Of a DNA stretch of 16,928 bases, positions 1 to 6,650 are shown one piece after another. Within the stretch, counting starts at the first letter, position 1; the number at the start of each line of letters is the position of its first letter. The notes beneath the pieces were generated by a model. It saw nothing but the letters and a program-made list of their open reading frames with translations, ran no database searches and was not told the DNA's origin. Source of the DNA: Heritagella sp051881655 (GTDB lineage: Bacteria; Bacillota; Clostridia; Oscillospirales; Acutalibacteraceae); NCBI GenBank assembly GCA_051881655.1, contig JBJEQH010000056.1:1-16928 (forward strand), read 5' to 3'. Position numbers and translations under genes: made by a program.

Positions 1-40
1 TACGGCGCATTCTGAAAAAATAAATACGGAAATTAAAGTT

Positions 41-66
41 CCCCGGAAGACTCTTCCGGGGAATTT
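41..66. terminator. Intrinsic terminator, probably shared by both strands
   Basis: A perfect 10-bp inverted repeat (41-50 with 52-61, one-base centre) is followed on the plus strand by a short T run (64-68). On the minus strand it follows the merR stop and leads into a weaker T-rich stretch. It probably ends transcription entering from the left, where TAC GGC GCA TTC TGA at 1-15 could be the last codons of an upstream gene, and merR coming from the right. With only 15 bases visible, an upstream gene cannot be called. Confidence 0.7.
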
Positions 67-474
67 TTATGCCGTTTTTTCATCGGGAAGGGGAAGAATA
101 TTGCTGCGGTAAGGCACCTTTCCCTCCTGCACATCGTCATAATACTGCTGCTTTTTGTCGATATAGGCGAGGCTGTCCTGCAGGGCCTGCATTTCCAGCA
201 GCAGATGGCGGCGCTGCTGCTCCAGCATCGCCCGCCGCTGGGGAATGGAGGCCTCCCCCTCTAGGCACAGGGCGAGATAGGCCTTCATCTCCTCGATCCC
301 CATGCCGCACTTTCGCAGGCACAGCAGGCTTTGAATCCACGCCACATTGCGGTCATCGAAAACCCGGTAGTTATTCTTATCCCGTTTGATATTGGGAACC
401 AGCCCCTGGTCACAGTAAAAGCGCAGGGTTTCATAAGAGAGGCCGGTCTGTCGGCAGACATCCTTCATCGTCAT
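67..474 (-). CDS. MerR-family transcriptional regulator
   Basis: A 135-residue one-component regulator. The N-terminal winged helix-turn-helix begins MTMKDVCRQTGLSYETLRFY, followed by a wing (RDKNNYRVFDD, about 31-41), the WIQSLLCLRKCGMGIEEMKAY segment typical of the family, and a Gln/Arg-rich helix (about 80-112) that would form the antiparallel dimer coiled coil. The C-terminus is short with no large effector domain, as in MerR members that sense aldehydes, electrophiles or redox stress. The start at 474 is chosen over longer in-frame extensions because a GGGGGGA ribosome site sits 6 bases upstream and the fold begins there. It is divergent from the flavoprotein/aldo-keto reductase operon and overlaps its control region, so it is the likely activator of that operon and may repress itself. 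The inducer cannot be read from the sequence. Confidence 0.9.
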   Translation of the reverse strand: MTMKDVCRQTGLSYETLRFYCDQGLVPNIKRDKNNYRVFDDRNVAWIQSLLCLRKCGMGIEEMKAYLALCLEGEASIPQRRAMLEQQRRHLLLEMQALQDSLAYIDKKQQYYDDVQEGKVPYRSNILPLPDEKTA

Positions 475-498
475 AAAAAATCCCCCCGAAAAAAATGC

Positions 499-529
499 TT
501 GACCTGTAGTTACTACAGGGTTGTATAAT
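499..529 (+). promoter_or_regulatory. MerR-type promoter with 19-bp spacer and palindromic operator
   Basis: The -35 is TTGACC (499-504) and the -10 is TATAAT (524-529), separated by 19 bp instead of the usual 17. Inside the spacer lies a perfect inverted repeat, CCTGTAGT-T-ACTACAGG (503-519). This geometry is the hallmark of promoters that MerR proteins activate by untwisting DNA. The transcript would start near 536. Its 5' leader can form a 10-bp hairpin with two G-U pairs (548-557 with 567-576) ahead of the ribosome site. Confidence 0.85.
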
Positions 530-532
530 GAC

Positions 533-561
533 AGTATACCACACAGAGGGGAGAAGGACAA
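533..561 (-). promoter_or_regulatory. Probable merR promoter, overlapping the divergent promoter
   Basis: Read on the minus strand, TTGTCC (561-556) and TATACT (538-533) are separated by 17 bp. The start would fall near 526, so merR is transcribed across the palindrome at 503-519. The two divergent -10 elements are only about 4 bp apart. Polymerase binding is therefore probably mutually exclusive, and MerR at the operator could repress its own gene. Confidence 0.5.
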
Positions 562-600
562 GGCGCCTTTTTCCCCAGCAAGCGGAAAGGGAGGAGAAGT

Positions 601-1221
601 ATGAAAGTGGTACTGGTAAACGGCAGCCCCCATGAGAAGGGCTGCACCTACACCGGCCTGCGGATTATTCAGGAGCAGCTGGCACAGAACGGGGTGGATT
701 CCCGGATCTATCAGGTGGGGAGCCGGCCGATTTTGGGATGCACCGGCTGCCGTGCCTGCAAAAAGACGGGGAAATGCGTGTTCGGCGACCGGGACGGCGT
801 GAATGAAGTGGGGCAGGCCCTGGCAGAGGCGGACGGGATTATCCTGGGCTCGGCGGTCCACTTTGCCTCGGCGACCGGGGCGGCCACCGCCTTCTTCGAC
901 CGGCTGTTCTACCATTTGCCGGCCGAAGCGAAACGGCTGAAATTCGGGGCCTGCATCGTCAGCTGCCGGCGGGGCGGCGCCACGGCCACCTTTGACCAGC
1001 TGAACAAATACTTTACCATTTCCCAGATGCCGGTGGTGTCCTCCTGCTATTGGAACGGCATTCACGGGTACACACCGGAGGATGTCTATCAGGATGAAGA
1101 GGGCGTGCGGGTTTTAAAGACGCTGGCCAACAATATGGCCTATCTGCTGCACTGCAAGGAACAGAGCCGGGTGCCCCTGCCTGAGGAGCTGCCGGTGGTC
1201 ATGACCAATTTTATCCGCTGA
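601..1221 (+). CDS. Flavodoxin-fold NAD(P)H-dependent FMN reductase / iron-sulfur flavoprotein-like
   Basis: A 206-residue cytoplasmic protein. The N-terminus MKVVLVNGSPHEKGCTYTGL is the strand plus phosphate-binding loop of FMN reductases in the flavodoxin superfamily. It carries CTGCRACKKTGKC (C47, C50, C53, C59), spaced CX2CX2CX5C. That fits the compact Cys motif of archaeal and clostridial iron-sulfur flavoproteins, which hold a [4Fe-4S] cluster beside FMN. The segment GIILGSAVHFASATGAATAFFDR matches the second flavin loop (typical GSPVYFGSVSG). A GGGAGGAG ribosome site precedes the ATG. It is the first gene of a MerR-controlled pair with the aldo/keto reductase, which suggests reduction of a toxic quinone or carbonyl compound, but substrate and electron donor are inferred only. 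Confidence 0.85.
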   Translation: MKVVLVNGSPHEKGCTYTGLRIIQEQLAQNGVDSRIYQVGSRPILGCTGCRACKKTGKCVFGDRDGVNEVGQALAEADGIILGSAVHFASATGAATAFFDRLFYHLPAEAKRLKFGACIVSCRRGGATATFDQLNKYFTISQMPVVSSCYWNGIHGYTPEDVYQDEEGVRVLKTLANNMAYLLHCKEQSRVPLPEELPVVMTNFIR

Positions 1222-1238
1222 GAGGAAGGAGAAAGAAA

Positions 1239-2081
1239 ATGGAAGAGAAAATTCTGCTAAACGGCGTGAAAATGCCGGTGCTGGGCTACGGGGTGTATCA
1301 GGTATCCAATGAGGAGTGCGAGCGCTGCGTGCGGGACGCCATTGAAACCGGGTACCGGTTGATCGACACGGCCCAGGCGTACCACAATGAAGAGGGAGTG
1401 GGGCGCGCGGTGAAAACCTGCGGGGTGCCCCGGTCCGAACTCTTCCTCACTACGAAAATCTGGGTTTCCAATGCCGGAGAAGAGAAGGCGGCCGCCTCGA
1501 TTGACGAATCCCTGCGCCGCTTGGGGACGGATTACGTGGATCTGCTGCTGATCCATCAGCCGTTTGGGGATTACTACGGTACATGGCGCGCCATGGAGAA
1601 AGCGTATGAGAGCGGAAAGGTGCGCGCCATCGGCGTATCCAACTTTTATCCCGACCGGCTGGTGGACCTGTGCCAGTTTGTCCATGTGCGCCCCATGGTC
1701 AACCAGGTGGAGACCCATGTGTATCAGCAGCAGGAAGAGGCCCACGCGGTCATGGAAAAGTACGGGGTGCAGCACGAATCCTGGGGCCCCTTTGCCGAGG
1801 GGCGGCGGGATTTCTTCCGCGATGCCACCCTTTCGGCCATCGGGGAAAAATACGGGAAATCGGTGGCACAGGTGGCGCTGCGCTTCCTGATTCAAAGCGA
1901 TGTGGTGGTGATCCCCAAATCCACCCATAAAGAGCGCATGGAGGAGAACCTGAATGTGTTTGACTTCACCTTAAGCAAAGAGGATATGGAGCGCATCCGG
2001 GCGCTGGACCGGAAGGAGAGCGCCTTCTTCTCCCACTATGATCCCGCAACGGTCGAGATGATTACGGGATTGGCCCGATAA
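1239..2081 (+). CDS. Aldo/keto reductase (2,5-diketogluconate/glyoxal reductase type)
   Basis: A 280-residue NADPH-dependent carbonyl reductase of the aldo/keto reductase superfamily, near full family length, with a TIM-barrel fold expected. The catalytic tetrad is complete: D43 and Y48 in LIDTAQAYHNE, K73 in TTKIW, and H106 in LLLIHQP. GVSNFYPDRL and the phosphate-binding IPKSTHKERMEEN segment near the C-terminus are intact. It resembles the bacterial AKR5-like group (YvgN, DkgA). It lies 17 bases after the flavoprotein gene with an AGGAAGGAG ribosome site and shares its MerR promoter, fitting a stress-induced aldehyde or ketone detoxification unit. The exact substrate is unknown. Confidence 0.93.
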   Translation: MEEKILLNGVKMPVLGYGVYQVSNEECERCVRDAIETGYRLIDTAQAYHNEEGVGRAVKTCGVPRSELFLTTKIWVSNAGEEKAAASIDESLRRLGTDYVDLLLIHQPFGDYYGTWRAMEKAYESGKVRAIGVSNFYPDRLVDLCQFVHVRPMVNQVETHVYQQQEEAHAVMEKYGVQHESWGPFAEGRRDFFRDATLSAIGEKYGKSVAQVALRFLIQSDVVVIPKSTHKERMEENLNVFDFTLSKEDMERIRALDRKESAFFSHYDPATVEMITGLAR

Positions 2082-2096
2082 AAACGGCAAGCACAA

Positions 2097-2144
2097 GCGG
2101 CCGGTCACCACCCCCCCTTTTGGCGGGCGGACCGGCCGCCTTTT
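2097..2144 (+). terminator. Intrinsic terminator after the aldo/keto reductase
   Basis: A 10-bp inverted repeat, GCGGCCGGTC (2097-2106) with GACCGGCCGC (2130-2139), is followed by CTTTT. It closes the MerR-controlled operon. Confidence 0.8.
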
Positions 2145-2314
2145 CTATTCAAAAAAAAGTGGAAAAGAAAAAAGCGCATCATAGAGGATTCGCGAGCATA
2201 CGCGGGAAAATCGGAAAAAAATCGGAAAAAAATCGGAAAATTTTGAAAAAATCGCGGAAAATCGCGGCTTTTCTGCTTTTTTTCTGCCATTTCCCAAAGA
2301 TTTGCGAAAATACC
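2145..2314. other. Phased A-tract (probably curved) DNA upstream of the pot promoter
   Basis: This gene-free stretch is rich in A-tracts on the plus strand. TCGG followed by a run of A repeats exactly every 11 bp (2211, 2222, 2233), and A-tracts continue at about 2207-2210, 2215-2221, 2226-2232, 2237-2240, 2246-2251 and 2258-2261. Six tracts spaced 10-11 bp apart are in phase with the helix and should bend the DNA. The last lies about 54 bp upstream of the -35. No protein or RNA gene is apparent here. Confidence 0.6.
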
Positions 2315-2343
2315 TTGACATTGGGGGGGAAAGAATTTATAGT
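2315..2343 (+). promoter_or_regulatory. Strong sigma-A promoter of the pot operon
   Basis: TTGACA (2315-2320), a 17-bp spacer and TATAGT (2338-2343) give a near-consensus promoter. The start would be near 2350. Phased A-tracts lie upstream and a ~200-nt leader lies downstream. Confidence 0.85.
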
Positions 2344-2349
2344 TATCTC

Positions 2350-2557
2350 GTTGCGTTTGCATCTGATAGACAAAGAGTTCCGGTACTACGCACCGCTTGA
2401 GAAGGCGGCCGGTTTTCCGGCGGTTTTCTGACAAACCTTTGCGAGGGCGGTGGTTTCACGGTGGGCCGGGGGTTTGCGTTACCATGTTACGGGGGCGGGG
2501 GAAATCCTGCCCCCTTGCGTAGCAACGAAAATTTTTTACCGCAAAGGGGATGCACAA
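2350..2557 (+). promoter_or_regulatory. Structured 5' leader of potABCD; no known riboswitch recognised
   Basis: About 208 nt separate the expected transcript start from the potA ATG. Visible structure includes GCCGG-TTTT-CCGGC (2408-2421) followed by a short T run, and GGGGGC (2491-2496) pairing with GCCCCC (2509-2514). CCTTTGCG (2436-2443) is a perfect complement of CGCAAAGG (2540-2547), which overlaps the potA ribosome site. TCGTTGC (2348-2354) is complementary to GCAACGA (2522-2528). The last two helices cross each other, so they form either a pseudoknot or alternatives. Translational control of a polyamine importer by its leader would make sense, but the sequence matches no riboswitch class that I know. 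Confidence 0.4.
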
Positions 2558-3691
2558 ATGGAAAAAGAACCGATCATCCGTCTCCGTGGCATCACAGTGT
2601 CGTTTGATGGGGAGCAGGTACTGAAAAACTTCGATCTGAGCATTCGGGACGGAGAGTTTGTTACCCTGCTTGGCCCCAGCGGCTGTGGGAAGACCACGAC
2701 GCTGCGCGCCATCGCGGGTTTTGTGAAGCCCGAGAGTGGCGACATTTTCTTTAACGGCAAAAATATCAATGATTTGCCGCCGCACAAGCGCGAGGTGAAC
2801 ACCATCTTTCAGCGCTACGCCCTGTTTCCGCACCTGAATGTTTTTGACAACGTGGCGTTTGGTATGCGGGTACACGGCAAGAAGAATGTGAGCGAGAAAG
2901 TTCACGAAATGTTGAATCTGGTCAATCTGAATGGATTTGCGCACCGGAATGTGGCCCAGCTGTCCGGCGGACAGCAGCAGCGCGTGGCCATTGCCCGGGC
3001 CTTGGCCAACGACCCGAAGGTTCTCCTGCTGGACGAGCCGCTGGGCGCGCTGGACCTGAAGCTGCGCAAGGATATGCAGGTGGAGCTGAAAAAGATTCAG
3101 CAGCAGACGGGGATTACCTTTGTTTTCGTCACCCATGATCAGGAAGAGGCCCTGTCCATGTCCGATACGGTCGTGGTGATGGATAAAGGCGTGATTCAGC
3201 AGATCGGTACACCGGAAGATATTTACAACGAGCCGAAAAATGCCTTTGTGGCGGATTTTATCGGCGAGAGCAATATTCTGGACGGCGTGATGCGCAAGGA
3301 CTTCGTGTGCGAGTTCGGCGGCCACCGGTTCCAGTGTCTGGATAAGGGATTCGGCACCAACGAGGCGGTGGATGTGGTCATCCGCCCTGAGGATGTGAAG
3401 ATGGTTCCCCCGGATGACGAGCATATCTGCGGCACGGTGACCAACGTCACCTTCCTGGGGGTGCATTTTGAGATGATCGTGGACATCGACGGGTTTAAGT
3501 GGATGATTCAGTCCACCGAGTACCGTCCGGTGGGCTGCCGCATCGGCATCGAGCTGACTCCCGATGACATCCATATCATGAAAAAATCCGAGTACTCCGG
3601 CCAGTTCGGCGATTACAGCACGTTCAGCGACGAAATGGAGGAGGACATGATGGGGGTGGCCCCCGAACCGGAAGAGGAGGGAGCCGAATGA
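2558..3691 (+). CDS. potA: Spermidine/putrescine ABC transporter ATP-binding protein PotA
   Basis: A 377-residue ATPase that powers the importer from the cytoplasmic face. All ABC motifs are present in order: Walker A GPSGCGKT (39-46), Q-loop Q85 in NTIFQRYALFPH, signature LSGGQQQ (135-141), Walker B VLLLDEP (155-161) with GALD after it, and the switch histidine H193 in FVTHDQEEALSMSD. A C-terminal TOBE-type regulatory domain (about 280-350, including VVIRPEDV) and an acidic tail follow. An in-frame extension back to 2450 exists but is rejected: the ABC fold starts with MEKEPIIRLRGITVSFDG, and AAGGGGA sits 7 bases before this ATG. The stop overlaps potB by 4 bp (ATGA), so the subunits are probably translationally coupled. 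Confidence 0.95.
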   Translation: MEKEPIIRLRGITVSFDGEQVLKNFDLSIRDGEFVTLLGPSGCGKTTTLRAIAGFVKPESGDIFFNGKNINDLPPHKREVNTIFQRYALFPHLNVFDNVAFGMRVHGKKNVSEKVHEMLNLVNLNGFAHRNVAQLSGGQQQRVAIARALANDPKVLLLDEPLGALDLKLRKDMQVELKKIQQQTGITFVFVTHDQEEALSMSDTVVVMDKGVIQQIGTPEDIYNEPKNAFVADFIGESNILDGVMRKDFVCEFGGHRFQCLDKGFGTNEAVDVVIRPEDVKMVPPDDEHICGTVTNVTFLGVHFEMIVDIDGFKWMIQSTEYRPVGCRIGIELTPDDIHIMKKSEYSGQFGDYSTFSDEMEEDMMGVAPEPEEEGAE

Positions 3692-4512
3692 CCCGAAACA
3701 AATGGATCAGCGGTCCGTACCTGGTATGGATGGTGCTGTTCATTGTGGTGCCCATGGGCATGGTGGTGTGGTTCGCCTTCACCGATAATGTGACCGGGGC
3801 CTTCACGCTGGATAATATTCTGCGCATTGGGAATTATTCCAATGTGTTCGTGCGCTCCATCTGGCTGGGGGCGCTGGCCACGCTGATCTGCCTGCTGATC
3901 GGCTATCCGCTGGCCTATATCGTTTCGCGCGTGGATGAAAAATATCAGAATGTGATCGTGCTGCTGATTATGCTGCCCATGTGGATGAACTTCCTGCTGC
4001 GCACCTATGCCTGGATGAGCCTGCTGGAGGACAACGGCATTATTAACAATCTGCTGGCGGCGATCGGGCTGCCGCGGATCCATATGATCAACACCTCCGG
4101 GGCGGTGGTGCTGGGGATGGTATACAATTACCTGCCCTATATGGTGCTGCCCCTTTACTCGGTGCTGACCAAAATTGACGGCAGTGTGATCGAGGCCGCC
4201 CAGGATCTGGGCGCCAACCGCTTTCAGGTGTTCCGCCGGGTGATTTTCCCCATGAGTATGCCGGGGATCATCTCGGGCATTACGATGGTGTTTGTTCCCA
4301 GCGTCAGCACGTTTATCATCAGCAAAATGCTGGGCGGCGGCGGAAATATGCTGATCGGTGACCTGATTGAAATGGAGTTTTTGGGGAACAGCTATAATCC
4401 CAACCTGGGCTCGGCCATTTCCCTGGTGCTGATGGTGCTGATCCTGATCAGTATGGGGATTATGAACCAGTTCAGCGACGGCGAGGATGCGACGGGAGGT
4501 GTGCTGCTGTGA
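3688..4512 (+). CDS. potB: Spermidine/putrescine ABC transporter permease PotB
   Basis: A 274-residue inner-membrane permease with about six transmembrane helices, the first at 10-31. The BPD-type EAA loop EAAQDLGANRFQVFRRVIFP (169-188), followed by MPGI, is the cytoplasmic coupling helix that docks to PotA. Length and motif order match PotB/PotH permeases. It starts within the potA stop and ends within the potC start (4-bp overlaps both sides). It forms the membrane channel together with PotC. Confidence 0.94.
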   Translation: MTRNKWISGPYLVWMVLFIVVPMGMVVWFAFTDNVTGAFTLDNILRIGNYSNVFVRSIWLGALATLICLLIGYPLAYIVSRVDEKYQNVIVLLIMLPMWMNFLLRTYAWMSLLEDNGIINNLLAAIGLPRIHMINTSGAVVLGMVYNYLPYMVLPLYSVLTKIDGSVIEAAQDLGANRFQVFRRVIFPMSMPGIISGITMVFVPSVSTFIISKMLGGGGNMLIGDLIEMEFLGNSYNPNLGSAISLVLMVLILISMGIMNQFSDGEDATGGVLL

Positions 4513-5360
4513 AAAAAGCAAAAGCGGTCAACGAGCGCACCCGTACCAACCGGAAGAAAAACACCAGCCCCCTCTCCAAGCTGTATATGGCGCTGATTTT
4601 TCTGTTTCTGTATGCCCCCATTGTGGTGCTGATTATTTTCTCGTTCAATGATACCAAGACCATGAGCCGCAGTGTGTGGTCCGGCTTTACCTTCCGGTGG
4701 TATATCCGCCTGTGGGAGGACAGCCTGATTCAGGAGGCTGTGTGGAATACCGTGATCATTGCGGTGGTGGCGGCCCTGTTCTCCACCCTGTTCGGCACGG
4801 TGGCCGCGGTGGGAATCTCCCATATGCGCGGCTGGCGGAAAAAGGTCGTGATGAACCTGACCAATTTCCCCATGGTGAACCCGGAGATTGTCACCGGTGT
4901 TTCCATGATGCTGCTGTTTGTATTCGGCGCGCAGGTGCTGCACATCTCCTCTCTGGGGATTTGGTCGATCATTATCGCCCATGTGACCTTCTGCCTGCCC
5001 TATGTGATTTTGTCCGTATTGCCAAAGCTGCGGCAGATGGATCCCCATCTGTACGAAGCGGCCCAGGATCTGGGCTGTCCGCCGCTGCGGGCGTTTCTCA
5101 AAGTGGTGCTGCCGCAGATTATGCCCGGTGTGGTGACCGGGATGATTATGGCGTTCACCCTCTCGATTGATGATTTTGTCATCACCTATTTCTGCTCCGG
5201 TACCACCCAGACGCTGCCGATCTATATCTACTCCATGACCCGGCGCCGCGTCAGCCCGGAGATCAACGCCCTGTCCACCGTACTGTTTGTGGTCATTCTG
5301 ATTCTGCTGGTGCTGGTGAATATGCGCCGCTCGGATGACAAGAAGGAGGTGCGGGCATGA
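4509..5360 (+). CDS. potC: Spermidine/putrescine ABC transporter permease PotC
   Basis: A 283-residue second permease. It starts with GTG inside the potB stop (GTGA overlap). A basic N-terminal tail (about 1-20, KKAKAVNERTRTNRKK) precedes the first membrane helix (about 26-46, LYMALIFLFLYAPIVVLIIF). The EAA loop EAAQDLGCPPLRAFLKVVLP (183-202) is followed by the conserved FTLSIDDFVITYF segment (216-228) of PotC/PotI proteins. The hydrophobic C-terminal helix ends in a charged tail. It heterodimerises with PotB. Confidence 0.94.
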   Translation: MKKAKAVNERTRTNRKKNTSPLSKLYMALIFLFLYAPIVVLIIFSFNDTKTMSRSVWSGFTFRWYIRLWEDSLIQEAVWNTVIIAVVAALFSTLFGTVAAVGISHMRGWRKKVVMNLTNFPMVNPEIVTGVSMMLLFVFGAQVLHISSLGIWSIIIAHVTFCLPYVILSVLPKLRQMDPHLYEAAQDLGCPPLRAFLKVVLPQIMPGVVTGMIMAFTLSIDDFVITYFCSGTTQTLPIYIYSMTRRRVSPEINALSTVLFVVILILLVLVNMRRSDDKKEVRA

Positions 5361-6562
5361 GGGCAGCACGCTTTTGGGGGCTGGTGCTCAGCGCGGGCTG
5401 TTTGATGGGCCTGTGCGCCCCCTCCTTTTCGGCCGCGCAGATTTCCCCGGATCCGGTTGCCTCTACGCGCTCGGATGTGACGATCAACGTGTACAACTGG
5501 GGCGAGTATATCAGCAACGGTACCGAGGGCAGCATGGATGTCAATGCCGAGTTTACCGCCCGCACGGGGATCCAGGTGAACTACACCACCTATGATACCA
5601 ACGAATCCATGTATGCAAAGCTGGCCAGCGGCGGCGGGGATTACGACGTGATCATCCCGTCGGATTACATGGTATCGCGTATGATTCAGGAGGACATGCT
5701 GGCCGAACTGGATTTTGCCAATATCCCCAACTTTCAGTATATTGATGAGGATTTTAAAAACCCGGACTACGACCCGGAGAACAAATACTCGGTGCCCTAC
5801 ACCTGGGGGCTGGTGGGCCTGTTTTACAACACCGACTATGTGACGGCGGAAGAAGCGCAGTCCTGGTCGCTGCTGTGGGACGAGAAGTACGCCGGGAAAA
5901 TCCTGATGTTCGACAACTCCCGCGATTCGTTCGGCATTGCCATGAAGCTGCTGGGCTATTCGTTCAATACGGAGGACGAACAGCAGTGGCGCGAGGCGGC
6001 CGATCTGCTGGTACAGCAGGCGCCCCTGGTGCAGAGCTACGCGATGGATCAGATTTTCCAGAAGATGGAGAGCGGCGAGGCCTGGATTGCCCCGTATTAT
6101 TCGGGGGATGCCGCTATTCTGGTGGAGGAAAACGACAACATCGCCTTCTCCGTGCCGGAAGAGGGAACCAACTATTTTGTGGATGCGATCTGCATCCCCA
6201 AAACCAGCACCCACAAGGCCGAAGCCGAGGCGTACATCAATTTCCTGTGCGATCCCGAGATTTCCTATGAGAACTGCTCGTATATCGGGTATTCCACCCC
6301 GGAGACCGCCGCCAAAGAGATGATGGATCCGGAAATCACGGAAAACGAGATGTACTACCCCAGCGAGGAGACCATTGCCAACACAGAGGTGTTCATCAAC
6401 CTGAGCGACACCACCAACCAGCTGCTCGATTCCCTGTGGGCCGAGGTAAAAATGGGCGGCCCCGGTCAGGTGGGCGAGCTGATTGCCATTCTGATTTTGT
6501 TCCTGGGGCTGTATATCGGCGTCGTCGTCTATAAGCGGCGCAAGCGGGCCCGCGAACAGTAA
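5357..6562 (+). CDS. potD: Polyamine ABC transporter substrate-binding protein PotD, with C-terminal membrane anchor
   Basis: A 401-residue extracytoplasmic receptor that delivers the polyamine to PotBC. It has an N-terminal signal sequence (about 1-27; likely cleavage near SFSAAQ), then the PotD fold starting INVYNWGEYIS, with TGIQVNYTTYDTNESMYAKL and DYDVIIPSDYMVSRM as in family members. There is no convincing lipobox, although Gram-positive PotD proteins are usually lipoproteins. Instead residues 374-392 (ELIAILILFLGLYIGVVVY) form a clear transmembrane helix followed by a basic tail KRRKRAREQ. This predicts a mature protein anchored by its C-terminus with the tail in the cytoplasm. It is last in the operon and overlaps potC by 4 bp. 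Confidence 0.93.
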   Translation: MRAARFWGLVLSAGCLMGLCAPSFSAAQISPDPVASTRSDVTINVYNWGEYISNGTEGSMDVNAEFTARTGIQVNYTTYDTNESMYAKLASGGGDYDVIIPSDYMVSRMIQEDMLAELDFANIPNFQYIDEDFKNPDYDPENKYSVPYTWGLVGLFYNTDYVTAEEAQSWSLLWDEKYAGKILMFDNSRDSFGIAMKLLGYSFNTEDEQQWREAADLLVQQAPLVQSYAMDQIFQKMESGEAWIAPYYSGDAAILVEENDNIAFSVPEEGTNYFVDAICIPKTSTHKAEAEAYINFLCDPEISYENCSYIGYSTPETAAKEMMDPEITENEMYYPSEETIANTEVFINLSDTTNQLLDSLWAEVKMGGPGQVGELIAILILFLGLYIGVVVYKRRKRAREQ

Positions 6563-6585
6563 AACAAGGGAAAACAAAACAAGGG

Positions 6586-6646
6586 AAAAAGGGGCCTCCC
6601 CTCTTCCGTTCTGCGGAGAGGGGAGGCCCCTTTGCTTTGCCTTTTT
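6586..6646. terminator. Strong bidirectional intrinsic terminator
   Basis: A perfect 13-bp inverted repeat (6591-6603 with 6618-6630), extendable by three more pairs, has a T run on the plus-strand side (6642-6646) and five A bases at 6586-6590, which read as a T run on the minus strand. It ends potABCD and the convergent lipoprotein gene. Confidence 0.9.
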
Positions 6647-6650
6647 CTTC

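Noticed and set aside
2350..2557. Known riboswitch class in the pot leader
   Set aside because: I compared it by eye with TPP, SAM, purine, c-di-GMP and guanidine consensus features and saw none. It is kept only as an unclassified structured leader.
3613..4521. His/Gln-rich open frames antisense to the pot operon and to spoIVB (9845-11503)
   Set aside because: His/Gln-rich translations are the usual reverse-frame artefact of GC-rich coding regions, and the sense genes are certain.
5357..5446. Lipobox at C15 or C20 of PotD
   Set aside because: LSAGC gives Ser at -3 and the hydrophobic stretch before it is too short; MGLC also misfits. A signal peptidase I site near residue 26 is more likely.
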